Below are positions 1 to 8,347 of a DNA stretch of 31,829 bases, in pieces. This DNA comes from a virus. Positions within the stretch are counted from its first letter, which is position 1. Each line of letters begins with the position of its first letter. The notes beneath the pieces were generated by a model that saw only the letters and a list, made by a program, of their open reading frames with translations, ran no database searches and was not told the DNA's origin. The position numbers were made by a program, and so were the translations under genes. The DNA is taken from IMG/VR virus record IMGVR_UViG_3300029286_001115, positions 1 through 31,829 of that record; one strand, 5' to 3'.

Positions 1-2
1 AG

Positions 3-236
3 GTTGACCCAGATGGTGAACACGATATTTTATTGATTACTAATGACACAGGAAAATCTTATGTTATTTTACCATTCCATAATGGAAACGAATTTAGTGT
101 AATGGGGGTAATGAAAGAGTATAAATTTAAAACTAAAAAATCGCCAAAAAGTGAGGAAGAAATGGCTAGTTTTATAACCGAATTTATTAATAAAGATTTA
201 TCAGTTATAGTTCAATACATTAAAACGAAAGAATAA
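3..236 (+). CDS. Hypothetical protein, 5' end outside the window
   Basis: The reading frame is open from the first bases of the window, so this is the C-terminal part of a longer protein; the ATG at 33 is probably internal. The visible 78 residues are mixed alpha/beta and end in a lysine-rich tail. I see no motif that names a family. Transcription runs into the next gene 29 nt downstream, but that gene has its own ATATTTATA motif. Confidence 0.6.
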   Translation, partial: VDPDGEHDILLITNDTGKSYVILPFHNGNEFSVMGVMKEYKFKTKKSPKSEEEMASFITEFINKDLSVIVQYIKTKE

Positions 237-243
237 TATCATA

Positions 244-252
244 ATATTTATA
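244..252 (+). promoter_or_regulatory. ATATTTATA late-type promoter motif
   Basis: An exact ATATTTATA lies 13 nt before the ATG at 266. The same 9-mer at the same distance precedes the gene at 6946, and near-copies precede many other starts. There is no Shine-Dalgarno sequence between motif and start. Confidence 0.5.
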
Positions 253-265
253 AGAAAGAAATACA

Positions 266-655
266 ATGAAAAAAGTAATAAAACTAAAGGAATCAGACAT
301 CAGAAATGCTGTCCTGCAAATCATTTCAGAGCAATCATCAGGTCAGGACGAAAGTAATCCATTGGATATGATAAAACCATCGCCAAGAATTAACCCAGCT
401 CCTTCTGCACCATCGACTGCGAATGGGCCACAAGTAATTAATAGGCCGACAACACACGAAGTTATACTTAGAAAGAAAATTGCAATTCGTACAGGATTAA
501 AAAGAGTAATGCAAGACATCAAAGACTTAATTGTGTATAGTGGGATAAATCCAGAAACAAACAATCTTGCAAGGGATATAGAAAAGATTGGAGATAAATT
601 TGAAAGTTTATTTGGTGAACCAACCCCGAAAGAAGAAGGTGGAGATAACGAATAA
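266..655 (+). CDS. Small protein with shared N-terminal leader
   Basis: 129 aa. The first ~22 residues (MKKVIKLKESDIRNAVLQII) form a predicted amphipathic helix followed by S-E-Q. The same kind of leader opens the proteins at 5035-5403, 16273-16953 and 17635-17931. It is followed by a Pro/Ser/Asn-rich linker (about residues 25-65) and a helical C-terminal domain (70-115) ending in an acidic tail. No enzymatic motif is visible. The leader resembles, in position and character, the capsid-targeting peptides of T4-like internal head proteins, so a virion-packaged protein is a reasonable guess, not a demonstrated role. A hairpin terminator follows directly. Confidence 0.75.
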   Translation: MKKVIKLKESDIRNAVLQIISEQSSGQDESNPLDMIKPSPRINPAPSAPSTANGPQVINRPTTHEVILRKKIAIRTGLKRVMQDIKDLIVYSGINPETNNLARDIEKIGDKFESLFGEPTPKEEGGDNE

Positions 656-679
656 TTAGACTTGTATGTTATTTATGAT

Positions 680-712
680 GCCATATTATATTTATATGAT
701 ATGGCATTTTTT
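680..712 (+). terminator. Intrinsic terminator after the 129-aa gene
   Basis: GCCATAT pairs with ATATGGC (7 bp) around an AT-rich loop and is followed by a run of six T. The loop contains TATTTATA, so the element may double as a promoter for the gene at 718. Confidence 0.6.
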
Positions 713-717
713 ATTAT

Positions 718-1521
718 ATGAAACTCGAGCACACCTATCAAAATATAATCACCGAATTACAGGGCATTAGTCCACAGGCTCGTGCCTGGACGCCAATTCT
801 TACCAATTTTTTAGTCGATGACGATCCTCCAAATCCATTAATTATAGATGGTGAAAAATATCCTGACGCTTATGAAAATTTTCCTGTTGATAAGTTTGTT
901 ATACATATATCAGATAATGCAGGTGGTTATGATGATCGTCAAAGTGGATATGATGAAAATAAAAAGTATGTTGTACACTTATCAGTTCCAATTTTTCACC
1001 ATAAGAGAAAATTAAGTATAGAATTAACTTTAAATCATGAATTAAGGCACGCATTTGAGGATTATAATAGAATATCAAATAATAGGACTCGTCTTTCGCA
1101 AACAAAAGAAGCAGAATTATTTTATAATCCAGATTTTGAAAGATTATTAACGGGGAAGACAAAGGAGTATATATCACCGTTTAGAGAAATTATGACTGCT
1201 TTATACTACACATCTAAAATAGAGGAATCTGGTTATGCCGAAACGGTCGCGGATATACCAAATTTTAGTATTATAGGAATATTAAAAGATATACTAAAAA
1301 GAAATTATGTAAATGCAAAACAATTATCAAAGGATCGATTCGTACAAAAAAGATGGGAATATTTCAAGGCTAATTATAAAATACCTATTTTGGATAAGTT
1401 CAATGATTATTCTGATTTTATAAACTGGGCAGATAGCGTTATTCAAAGACGAGCAAAGAAAATGTATAAGAAGCTATTAAAAACACAATATATACACCAT
1501 ATGAAAAAAGGGGGTATATAA
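718..1521 (+). CDS. Putative zinc metallopeptidase (HExxH)
   Basis: 267 aa. Residues 103-112 contain H-E-L-R-H (107-111) in a hydrophobic helix, the zincin signature in which the two His bind zinc and Glu is the general base. A possible third ligand is the Glu in a later GYAET segment. No signal peptide or membrane segment is seen. The N-terminus (MKLEHTYQNIITEL) is a weaker version of the leader found on other proteins here. A phage zincin could mature virion proteins, act in lysis or modify a host protein; the sequence does not decide between these. The stop codon lies inside a terminator shared with the convergent gene at 1555. Confidence 0.65.
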   Translation: MKLEHTYQNIITELQGISPQARAWTPILTNFLVDDDPPNPLIIDGEKYPDAYENFPVDKFVIHISDNAGGYDDRQSGYDENKKYVVHLSVPIFHHKRKLSIELTLNHELRHAFEDYNRISNNRTRLSQTKEAELFYNPDFERLLTGKTKEYISPFREIMTALYYTSKIEESGYAETVADIPNFSIIGILKDILKRNYVNAKQLSKDRFVQKRWEYFKANYKIPILDKFNDYSDFINWADSVIQRRAKKMYKKLLKTQYIHHMKKGGI

Positions 1522-1530
1522 CCCCCTTTT
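1505..1530. terminator. Bidirectional terminator between convergent genes
   Basis: AAAAAGGGGG and CCCCCTTTT form a near-perfect stem around TATATAA, with A-rich and T-rich flanks on both sides. It overlaps the stop codon of the upstream gene and can serve both strands. Confidence 0.75.
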
Positions 1531-1554
1531 CAAGACCTTGTAATTTCACTTTAT

Positions 1555-2478
1555 TTATTTTGCAATCCAATTATTGGATCCACAATGTTGACAGAACGGA
1601 CCTTTGCCTTTCTTTGACCCACAATTACCACAATAAAGATTATTTAAATCCTCACTGGTTACTGGTTTTTGTGATTTAGGTAAAATTTTCCAATTGGATG
1701 ACCAAGACCAATATGTATTGAATGTTGTATTATCCATTTGGAACGATTGATTAGAAACAGAACCCTTTTCAATTCTTCCTGTTTCGATTTCTTTTTGTTT
1801 AAATTCATCAACAAATGATTCGTCCTTTTCCATCATAAAAATTCCGGGGGATTGATATGATTTTGACTTTTTTAGGTTGGAACGCATATTGATTTCCTGT
1901 TTAGGAGTATCATTATAGTTCACACTTGATGTAAATGTTGCTGCGCCAGTACTGGCGGATATATTATCCATTGAATTGCTAAGGTAACTCATTCCTCCGA
2001 CTGGGGGATTACCATTACCACAACAATCTAATGTTGCTATACCGCTTGGGTAACATTTATATGTACCTGTATGATAGTTACCCCAATAAGACCAGTCAAT
2101 GGTTGGTGTGGTATGATATACAATAGGTATATACTCGGCGTAGAATTTTACCCTTACATTGCCGTTTAATGCGATTGCCGCTTTTACGTCTGCATTACTA
2201 CCACTAACATTATAAGTCTCGAACAAGAATTTTCTTGCTGTTTCGATGTATCTTTCCAAGAAGACTCTTTCGCCTGGTCGTAAAACAATCCCTCCCCCGA
2301 TGGATATTCCATTCAGTTCGATTTGTGCTAATACTTTATTGGTTGTTGGATTAAAAAGTTCGATTTCGAACTGGTCTCCGTTATTTAAATAAACGGTTTT
2401 CTCAAACTGCTTTATGCGTTGTTTTCCTTTTGTTACATACGCACAGGGTACAGTTTCCCTAGTGGTTACATTTTTCAT
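1555..2478 (-). CDS. Probable virion-associated protein with C-terminal zinc ribbon
   Basis: 307 aa. The N-terminal ~125 residues are beta-rich, with phrases such as IELFNPTTNKVLAQIEL and LRPGERVFLERY, which fit a beta-sandwich decoration-type fold. A Ser/Gly/Asn-rich middle follows. The last 30 residues carry two CxxC pairs (YCGNCG and FCQHCG), a small zinc ribbon. I do not recognise a named family. The beta domain and the low-complexity middle fit a structural or decoration protein. The start ATG at 2478 has no Shine-Dalgarno. It is convergent with the metallopeptidase gene and separated from it by a terminator. Confidence 0.6.
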   Translation of the reverse strand: MKNVTTRETVPCAYVTKGKQRIKQFEKTVYLNNGDQFEIELFNPTTNKVLAQIELNGISIGGGIVLRPGERVFLERYIETARKFLFETYNVSGSNADVKAAIALNGNVRVKFYAEYIPIVYHTTPTIDWSYWGNYHTGTYKCYPSGIATLDCCGNGNPPVGGMSYLSNSMDNISASTGAATFTSSVNYNDTPKQEINMRSNLKKSKSYQSPGIFMMEKDESFVDEFKQKEIETGRIEKGSVSNQSFQMDNTTFNTYWSWSSNWKILPKSQKPVTSEDLNNLYCGNCGSKKGKGPFCQHCGSNNWIAK

Positions 2479-2624
2479 ATTTCCTTATTTTATTTTTGTT
2501 TATTTGGTTCTCATTTCGTTGGGTGTTTGATGTCCAACTCAAATGTCTAAAATGACACATGAGGACCAATCACAAGGTCTGAAAATAAATATATGGGAAT
2601 AATAAAAAAAAGTAAATGGTATTT

Positions 2625-4403
2625 TTAAACTTTCACTAATCTACCAATTAATTCGTCGCCATCACGGCTTTCAAGAAACTTACCTTTTAAATAATTTGGA
2701 TTGGTTTTATCTTTTTTAAGTAAATCTTCTCTTCTGAATAACCAATAGAAGTAGTCGTTGTCTGATACATATTTTATAAATGCGTATACTGTTCTATCTT
2801 CTTTATTTAAATAAAAACGAACTGGTTGTACAGAATAATTCACTGGTTTAACCCATTTGTATTTACTTAAATCATAAACGCCAAATTTACCTAATGATAG
2901 TTTGGATTGAAGGACTCTAATTTGTGGATTGGTATAATCTTTCCAAGAACCTTTGTATGATTTGTTTAGAATAGCACTAACGACACCATAAATACCATCA
3001 GGAATTCCTTGTTCGTTTTTTAAAATATTATTTAAAAATTTAATATTTGGCGTTCTTAGAGCGCTTATCATAGCAAAAACGTCTTCGGTTGGGTCTGATG
3101 TGTTGTATCTATTTTGAAAATTGGCCGCAGTTGTTCTACGAACATATTCTTCCTGTAAGTCAACAGCCCTTCCATCAATCATTACCTCACCTAACGACAA
3201 TAATGCTTTTCCTGATTTTATGGGCCTGGCAGTCTCAATATATCTAAGTTGTGCTCTTGGTTTTAAGAAAGTAAAATCGGTATCTCTATTTCTTCCGTCA
3301 AAGGTATATGTGTCATAAATTCGTTCTATACTTTCTTCCTCTGTTTCTTCGAACCATACGATATTTTTTTTAGCGTTATTTAATTCACTACATTGTGTGT
3401 GACTCACAACCTCCTCAAAAGTTAAACTAGAAATATTACTACTATTATACATATTAGTAAGTGTGAACGGATAATTGTTGTCATCTTTTTTTACCGCTCC
3501 GATTGCAAACATTCTATATTGATGATCTTCTGGCACATTTTTGTTAAGAACATAATAAAACGCTCTCCAATGTCTATAACTTGTATATAAATTTCCAGAA
3601 CCAATTTTGGTGGTGCACCAATAATTACTTATAGAGTGTGGGTGTGTATCTTTTAAACAATTTTGTAATCCACCGTAGGCTATTGATTGTTCTTTTGATT
3701 CGATTTTAATGATTGTTACTCCATTTGCGTCATAAAGTTTTTTTCTTTTAGCCTCCCACATTTCGTAAGCTTTTGGAAGAAATCTTGATAAGTTAACACC
3801 TTCAATTTGTATTCTTTCGCCTTCCTCTATTCCTTCTTCTTCTACTACTTCTTCTGGGCCTTCAACATATCGTTCAATGAAAAATATGATTTGTGGCCAT
3901 GTATATGTTTGAATATCTCTTATTCTACCAAGATCAGAAGCTGGAAATTCTGGAAATCTTTGTTTTAGTGCAAATAATTGTGGAATGTCACGATTATTTG
4001 GTGGATTGGAAAGTGGTCTTAAATTTCCTTTCTTTTGATTGAAGAAATCGATAGCATCATCCATTGATGCTTCACTAATTGCCATATTTGTTTCAGCTGC
4101 CTGTGTTACCCATATCGCTTTCACTTTAGCGATTGCATTTACCTTCTTTTTAATGGTTTCGTTATGCGTTGCGGTGTCGTCAGGTTGTTCTGGCTGTGGG
4201 GTTTCTATTTGATTAGGTTCTGGACGAGCTGCTCGTGGATAAAGTCGGTCTCCTGGCTCTTGTTGTTCAGGTTCATCATCATCTGGCATTTGTAAATTAC
4301 CTTCTCCGTCTCTTTCGTCTCTTTCATTATCGTCTGGCTCTAAACCACCTGGGTGATTTACCTGTTCCCACAAATAGTTAATAATTATATCTTCAAATTT
4401 CAT
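2625..4403 (-). CDS. Large orphan protein, 592 aa
   Basis: The N-terminus is MKFEDIIINYLWEQ, a short hydrophobic-acidic helix like the leaders on other proteins here, followed by a strongly acidic, Pro/Glu/Asp-rich disordered region (about 20-80). The middle contains a WCTTKIGSGNLYTSYRHW stretch followed by FYYVLNK and YRMFAIGAV. These Trp/Tyr/Cys-rich blocks resemble a module I associate with large environmental phages, but I cannot give it a function. The C-terminus is beta-rich. Two copies of the ATATTTATA-type motif precede the ATG, the nearer one 4 nt away, so expression is probably late. A virion protein is the leading guess. Confidence 0.6.
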   Translation of the reverse strand: MKFEDIIINYLWEQVNHPGGLEPDDNERDERDGEGNLQMPDDDEPEQQEPGDRLYPRAARPEPNQIETPQPEQPDDTATHNETIKKKVNAIAKVKAIWVTQAAETNMAISEASMDDAIDFFNQKKGNLRPLSNPPNNRDIPQLFALKQRFPEFPASDLGRIRDIQTYTWPQIIFFIERYVEGPEEVVEEEGIEEGERIQIEGVNLSRFLPKAYEMWEAKRKKLYDANGVTIIKIESKEQSIAYGGLQNCLKDTHPHSISNYWCTTKIGSGNLYTSYRHWRAFYYVLNKNVPEDHQYRMFAIGAVKKDDNNYPFTLTNMYNSSNISSLTFEEVVSHTQCSELNNAKKNIVWFEETEEESIERIYDTYTFDGRNRDTDFTFLKPRAQLRYIETARPIKSGKALLSLGEVMIDGRAVDLQEEYVRRTTAANFQNRYNTSDPTEDVFAMISALRTPNIKFLNNILKNEQGIPDGIYGVVSAILNKSYKGSWKDYTNPQIRVLQSKLSLGKFGVYDLSKYKWVKPVNYSVQPVRFYLNKEDRTVYAFIKYVSDNDYFYWLFRREDLLKKDKTNPNYLKGKFLESRDGDELIGRLVKV

Positions 4404-4407
4404 AGGT

Positions 4408-4416
4408 TATAAATAT
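4408..4416 (-). promoter_or_regulatory. ATATTTATA late-type promoter motif
   Basis: Read on the minus strand, ATATTTATA ends 4 nt before the ATG of the 592-aa gene. A second copy (ATATTTATT) lies about 10 nt further upstream. The short gap implies a very short leader if this is a -10 element. Confidence 0.5.
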
Positions 4417-4469
4417 TCAATAAATATCTTATTAGAGTATATATAAGTAAATACCTTAATTTTTGTTAT

Positions 4470-5042
4470 ATGATTGACAACTTGGTAAAAAAAATTGGAT
4501 ATTACTCCATTTATGAAACGAAAAAGAATATTAAAAAGAAATATAGGGTAGATAGCGGTGAAACATTACACCTTGCCAGATTCAATAAAACAATAACAAA
4601 TCCATATAGAGATGTTAAAAATTTCGAGACGCTGGCTGCCGCTACATCATATATAAAAAAGAAATTAAACAAGAAAGCAAAGGCGAAGAAAAAGATATTG
4701 AAGACGTTACCAAAATCGTTATATTTGGTTTTGATTAAGGAAGAAAAAACGGGAAAGACGTTTGTAAAAGTTGGATTCACAACCAAACGATTTATCCATA
4801 GAAGATTCAGTAAAATTTATGGATATGAGGGGTACGCACTTGAATCGATATTAAGAAGGGTTAATTCGCCTGACGCTGAGGAGCTGGAAAAGGAAATAAA
4901 AGATAAGTTAAATAAAAAAAGGTCGGTAAAAAAATACCGACCAATTCTTGAAAATTTCTCCGGATACTCCGAATGTTATGATTTTATATGTTTAAGTGAT
5001 ATTGTAAAAATATTTGACGCTGTTGCCAATAAGGTTATCTAA
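4470..5042 (+). CDS. T5orf172/GIY-YIG-like domain protein
   Basis: 190 aa. A basic N-terminal half, very Lys-rich around residues 65-80, is followed by YLVLIKEEKTGKTFVKVGF and TTKRFIHRRFS. This reproduces the beta-strand, KVG and Arg pattern of T5orf172/MUG113-type domains in the GIY-YIG superfamily. A conserved Glu follows in the helix ELEKEIKDKL. Such proteins are nuclease-like and common in phages. Whether this copy is active cannot be told. It converges with the next gene and overlaps its end by 8 nt. Confidence 0.55.
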   Translation: MIDNLVKKIGYYSIYETKKNIKKKYRVDSGETLHLARFNKTITNPYRDVKNFETLAAATSYIKKKLNKKAKAKKKILKTLPKSLYLVLIKEEKTGKTFVKVGFTTKRFIHRRFSKIYGYEGYALESILRRVNSPDAEELEKEIKDKLNKKRSVKKYRPILENFSGYSECYDFICLSDIVKIFDAVANKVI

Positions 5043-5403
5043 GTAAATTTAAAACTTTATCAATTATATCGCCCTGAGCGTTAAGATAGTCATCATATAT
5101 TTTCTTATCGTTCTTTGGCATTTTATCATAGGTGTCTTGTCCCCAAACACCGTCAGTTGGGTAGACCCCAATTATTTGTTGATATTTTTCTATAGCTTGC
5201 TTTGTGGATGGTCCAACGATTCCGTCAACTTTTAGGTTTGCTTTTAATCTTGTGTTTAGAAAATTCTGTATTGTTTTTGTTTGTTTTTGTTCTTCCTGTT
5301 GTTCTCTTAAATTTAGAATTTTGCTACTGTCGGAATTTTCTTCTTTAATAACACCATCGATGATGTATTTTATTTGTGATTCGGTAAAAATATATTTTTT
5401 CAT
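5035..5403 (-). CDS. Peptidoglycan-binding protein with shared N-terminal leader
   Basis: 122 aa. Residues 1-22 (MKKYIFTESQIKYIIDGVIK) are the recurrent leader. After a Gln/Glu-rich linker comes a PG_binding_1 (PF01471) type domain with the pattern IQNFLN, LKVDGIVGPSTKQAI, YQQ and DGVWGQDTYD. This three-helix domain binds the cell wall. No catalytic domain is attached, so it may guide another lysin or be a virion component that contacts the wall. The related protein at 17952-20024 carries two similar domains. Confidence 0.75.
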   Translation of the reverse strand: MKKYIFTESQIKYIIDGVIKEENSDSSKILNLREQQEEQKQTKTIQNFLNTRLKANLKVDGIVGPSTKQAIEKYQQIIGVYPTDGVWGQDTYDKMPKNDKKIYDDYLNAQGDIIDKVLNLLR

Positions 5404-5425
5404 ATTATTCTTTTGATTTTGAATT

Positions 5426-5764
5426 TTATTGAGACTTATTTTTTCTTTGATATGGTGATATTTGTTTCGATAAAATGTCGTTTCTTAATTCTTTATTTTC
5501 TTTTTCTAGAAACTCAACTTTTGTGCTGAGTGCAGAAACTTGACTTGTTAATTCTAAAATTTCTTTACGCATCTGGTCTTTTTCTTTTGATGCTCTTTCT
5601 AGAAGCGCTTCTAGTTTGGTGATTCTTTTGTCGCAATCATCTTTCATAATATTGTCGGTTTTTTCTTTTAGTGATATACGCTTCTCGTAAAAACGCCAAG
5701 CGCTTGCCGAGCCGAATACGGTTATTATGGTTATAATTACGGTATAGATAGAAGTAGCATCCAT
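5426..5764 (-). CDS. Single-span membrane protein with coiled coil
   Basis: 112 aa from the ATG at 5764. I prefer this start to the one at 5800 because an ATATTTATT motif lies 5 nt upstream of it. Residues 5-25 (SIYTVIITIITVFGSASAW) form one membrane segment. The rest is charged with a regular heptad pattern (about 45-100) and a basic tail. The layout, a short N-terminal outside, one membrane span and a long cytoplasmic or periplasmic coiled coil, fits an inner-membrane spanin or a holin-associated protein. It lies beside a peptidoglycan-binding gene. No sequence signature proves a lysis role. Confidence 0.55.
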   Translation of the reverse strand: MDATSIYTVIITIITVFGSASAWRFYEKRISLKEKTDNIMKDDCDKRITKLEALLERASKEKDQMRKEILELTSQVSALSTKVEFLEKENKELRNDILSKQISPYQRKNKSQ

Positions 5765-5769
5765 TACAG

Positions 5770-5778
5770 AATAAATAT
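5770..5778 (-). promoter_or_regulatory. ATATTTATT late-type promoter motif
   Basis: On the minus strand ATATTTATT ends 5 nt before the ATG at 5764, matching the spacing at other starts and supporting that start codon. Confidence 0.45.
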
Positions 5779-5829
5779 AATAACTATATAAAATGTTCAT
5801 TTAATTTTGTATCTTTATAAAAAAAAACG

Positions 5830-6060
5830 ATGATACCGAAATACGAGCTGGTGAATTTTAATGATAAGTTATATTATGTCTATAGAACTATACCTGAAGA
5901 ACAGGTAAAAGAAGGTTGGTTAAATGAATTAAAAGAACATTGGATGTGTGACCTTGTTTTGAAAAATAAGAAGATTAATGATAATATATTGGTCTTTTTG
6001 CGTGAAATTCCGGACGCAGAAATAATAGAAGACGACGCTCCAAAATTAATCGATGGTTAA
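5830..6060 (+). CDS. Hypothetical protein, 76 aa
   Basis: A small acidic protein with no recognised motif. TATCTTTA about 12 nt before the ATG resembles a host-type -7 box. Its last bases overlap the end of the convergent gene at 6057. No function is proposed. Confidence 0.55.
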   Translation: MIPKYELVNFNDKLYYVYRTIPEEQVKEGWLNELKEHWMCDLVLKNKKINDNILVFLREIPDAEIIEDDAPKLIDG

Positions 6061-6416
6061 GGTGTTTTATCAATGCTTGGTTTGATTGTTTTAACAAGTG
6101 GTTTTACCGTGGTTGTTTTTTCATTGACCGCATCAAAATTTTTAATAATATCGTTTAGAATTGCTGCCAATTCGTAATTTTCACACTCTTCATTCTTTTT
6201 ACACAAAACAATGGTGAAACTTTTAATCTCATCTGTAGTTAAATTTCCTTTAATTCTTAATGATGTTTTCATTAATTTAAATACAATGTACTGCATACCG
6301 ATTTTCTTGTCCGAAGAAAGTCCGAAATATCCAGTTGTGGTAACATGAGCAAGAATCGTATTAGACACATTATCAAGAAATAAAATAAAATTTGGGTGGT
6401 TTACATTGATATCCAT
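6057..6416 (-). CDS. Hypothetical protein, 119 aa
   Basis: Mainly helical; it begins MDINVNHPNFILFLDNVSN and ends in a Thr/Lys/Pro-rich tail. No membrane span, metal motif or known domain is seen. An ATATTTATT motif lies 14 nt upstream of the ATG, close to the spacing at 266 and 6946. Confidence 0.55.
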   Translation of the reverse strand: MDINVNHPNFILFLDNVSNTILAHVTTTGYFGLSSDKKIGMQYIVFKLMKTSLRIKGNLTTDEIKSFTIVLCKKNEECENYELAAILNDIIKNFDAVNEKTTTVKPLVKTIKPSIDKTP

Positions 6417-6430
6417 GTTGAGTGTTTAGT

Positions 6431-6439
6431 AATAAATAT
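6431..6439 (-). promoter_or_regulatory. ATATTTATT late-type promoter motif
   Basis: Minus-strand ATATTTATT ending 14 nt before the ATG at 6416; one of the longer-gap copies of this motif. Confidence 0.4.
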
Positions 6440-6504
6440 TTTATTAAATAGAAAGGGGGAAAATTATTTTCCCCCCCTTTCCAAAAATAAAATAACGAAG
6501 TTTA

Positions 6505-6876
6505 TTATTTACCCCATTTTTTATTCTTAACGATTTGGGAAATAATTGAGTAAACGGACAAATCTTTATAGGTGTCGTCTATTGCTTCCCCAACATTATC
6601 TTTTCCCCCAAGAACGACAAGTTGTTTAATTCTTTGGATTTTATCATTCGTCCTGAACCATATACCAGTTAATGATAATTTTATTTCTTCTGGGGTTTCA
6701 AGTTTAGTCCCTACTGAAATATTTTCGGGTCCGTAATTTGATTGCTTAAGGCAGAACAATTCATATTGATCGTTCACAATCCTTTTGAATTCCTTGGTCA
6801 TTTCTGGATATTTGGCTTCCATTTCTTTAACGACTGGATTCTTTTCTGGTTTTGTTTTTGTTGTTTCTTCGTCCAT
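6505..6876 (-). CDS. Nucleotide-modification-associated domain 1 protein (DUF1599-like)
   Basis: 123 aa. After a Lys/Thr/Glu-rich N-terminal tail come LKQSNYGPENIS, IWFRTNDKIQRIKQLV and EAIDDTYKDLSVYSIISQ. This is the order seen in the Nmad1/DUF1599 family (PF07659): KxxDYGP, then R-xxDKIxRLK, then E-xxDxxxDLxxY. The family is all-helical, MazG-like in feel, and often found in phages near base-modification genes. The substrate is unknown. A clear host-type promoter lies just upstream. The neighbouring purine gene at 7232-8296 gives a possible nucleotide-metabolism context. Confidence 0.65.
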   Translation of the reverse strand: MDEETTKTKPEKNPVVKEMEAKYPEMTKEFKRIVNDQYELFCLKQSNYGPENISVGTKLETPEEIKLSLTGIWFRTNDKIQRIKQLVVLGGKDNVGEAIDDTYKDLSVYSIISQIVKNKKWGK

Positions 6877-6892
6877 AATGTTTGTTTTTATT

Positions 6893-6924
6893 GAAATATA
6901 ACCAATTTATTTCAATTTTCCAAA
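6893..6924 (-). promoter_or_regulatory. Host-type promoter for the Nmad1-like gene
   Basis: On the minus strand TTTG (6924-6921), a 20-nt spacer and TATATTTC (6900-6893) match the Bacteroidota vegetative consensus TTTG-N19/20-TAnnTTTG except for the last base. The ATG follows about 16 nt downstream. Confidence 0.6.
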
Positions 6925-6932
6925 TATTTATA
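6924..6932 (+). promoter_or_regulatory. ATATTTATA late-type promoter motif
   Basis: Exact ATATTTATA ending 13 nt before the ATG at 6946, the same gap as at 266. It abuts the divergent host-type promoter on the other strand. Confidence 0.5.
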
Positions 6933-6945
6933 AAAAAATATTAGT

Positions 6946-7188
6946 ATGGCTACCAAGAAATCAGAAGAAAAATCATCACATCCGGGCGCAGAGGGGAATG
7001 TTCCCAAGTCAAGACAATTAATTAGAATGTTATCATTTAGAATTGTTCCTGCCTATTACAAAAAAATAGAAAAAGTAGCAGACAGCCAAGGCACTACAGT
7101 ATCGGCATTAATAAGAAGATATATCAAAGAAGGAATGGTCAAGGATCTTGAAATGAGCGGTGAAAATACTGAATTCAGAATTGAATAA
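6946..7188 (+). CDS. Ribbon-helix-helix DNA-binding protein
   Basis: 80 aa. A disordered basic N-terminus is followed by a beta-strand LSFRIVPAYYKKIEKVADSQ and the helix pair GTTVSALIRRYIKEGM. This is the CopG/Arc ribbon-helix-helix pattern: strand, helix A, a G-T/S turn, helix B. Such proteins bind DNA as dimers and usually repress transcription. Divergent from the Nmad1-like gene, it is well placed to regulate that shared intergenic region. A strong terminator follows. Confidence 0.75.
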   Translation: MATKKSEEKSSHPGAEGNVPKSRQLIRMLSFRIVPAYYKKIEKVADSQGTTVSALIRRYIKEGMVKDLEMSGENTEFRIE

Positions 7189-7203
7189 GATTATAAGTTA
7201 CAA

Positions 7204-7232
7204 GAAAAACCCCGTCAAAAGCGGGGTTTTTT
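7204..7232. terminator. Bidirectional intrinsic terminator
   Basis: CCCCG and CGGGG (5 bp) flanked by A5 on one side and T6 on the other, lying between convergent genes. The T-run reaches the end of the IMPDH/GMPR-like gene. Confidence 0.8.
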
Positions 7233-8296
7233 CATTTCATAAGGTGAGGTTTTGATTCTTGTAACCCAGCATTGGTGACTATCACATAAGTTGGGTGAAA
7301 TTCGGTCAAATTAGACGCCCCATTGTACGATAATCCAGATTTGATGCCATCCACCAACCCATCGATTGTGAATCGCACACCCCCTTTAAATGGAACTACG
7401 GTGGATTCCCCCTCAACATTTCTTTCTTCTTTATTATGGGTAATTTTTGTTTCCAACGATGCAGAACCACGATACCTTTTATATAATGCTCCTGATTGGT
7501 GATCTTGGATTATTTTTCCTGGCGTTTCTTCCGTTCCTGCAAGTAATGAACCCAACATCACAGAACTGGCGCCGATAGCTAGTGCTTTACATATGTCACC
7601 ACTTGTCCTGATTCCACCATCAGCCATTACTGGGGTTTTAGCAACCGCTATAATTTCCTCAAGGGCGGTTACATTTGGTACACCAAAACCAGTTTGAATC
7701 CTAGTCGTACAAAGACTTCCTCCCCCCAACCCGACCCTTAATCCATCGGCGCCAGCGGATTCTAATTCCATTGCGGCGTCTGCAGTTACAATATTACCAG
7801 CAATTATATCGATTCCTTTTGGTAAAGTGTCTTTACACCATTTAACCATATTAATCACATTTTCGTGGTGCCCGTGAGCAACATCAATAACAAGAATATT
7901 TGCCCCCGCTTTCACTAAAGACCAGGCTCTTTTTTTGTCTTCTTCTTGAACGCCGATTGCCGCCATAATTGGATTAAACCCAATTTCTTTCATCCAGATG
8001 TCGGCAATTCCATAATTAAATTTATCTTTCCCCAATATGAGATTGATTAGTTCATCAACTTGATTGGATTGTTCCTCGGCGGTCATAAATCTATGAATAC
8101 AACCCACACCACCGAGCAAATACATTTTATAGGCCATATCAACTTCACAAATAGTATCCATAGGGGATGCCACAAAAGGATTTAATAAACCATATCGTCT
8201 ACTAACCATTGTCTTTAATGATATATCATTTCTCGATTTTACTTTTGAAAATGAAGGTGTGAGTAAAATGTCATCATATGTTAGGGCTGTTTTCAT
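7232..8296 (-). CDS. IMP dehydrogenase/GMP reductase-type enzyme without CBS domains
   Basis: 354 aa from the ATG at 8296 ([16 protein letters not shown], the usual family start); the longer frame to 8338 adds only unrelated residues. It is a TIM barrel with [18 protein letters not shown] and the catalytic loop [17 protein letters not shown], in which Cys196 forms the thioimidate with the nucleotide. ADGGIR and [16 protein letters not shown] bind phosphate. The flap region reads [13 protein letters not shown]. Length is that of GMP reductase (about 345 aa), and the CBS pair of most IMP dehydrogenases is absent. It may make XMP from IMP or recycle GMP to IMP; sequence alone does not settle this. 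It would adjust the purine pool during infection. Confidence 0.85.
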   Translation of the reverse strand: MKTALTYDDILLTPSFSKVKSRNDISLKTMVSRRYGLLNPFVASPMDTICEVDMAYKMYLLGGVGCIHRFMTAEEQSNQVDELINLILGKDKFNYGIADIWMKEIGFNPIMAAIGVQEEDKKRAWSLVKAGANILVIDVAHGHHENVINMVKWCKDTLPKGIDIIAGNIVTADAAMELESAGADGLRVGLGGGSLCTTRIQTGFGVPNVTALEEIIAVAKTPVMADGGIRTSGDICKALAIGASSVMLGSLLAGTEETPGKIIQDHQSGALYKRYRGSASLETKITHNKEERNVEGESTVVPFKGGVRFTIDGLVDGIKSGLSYNGASNLTEFHPTYVIVTNAGLQESKPHLMK

Positions 8297-8347
8297 AGTG
8301 GAATCGTTTATAATTGAAATATACATTATTTTTATCAAAGAAACAAA

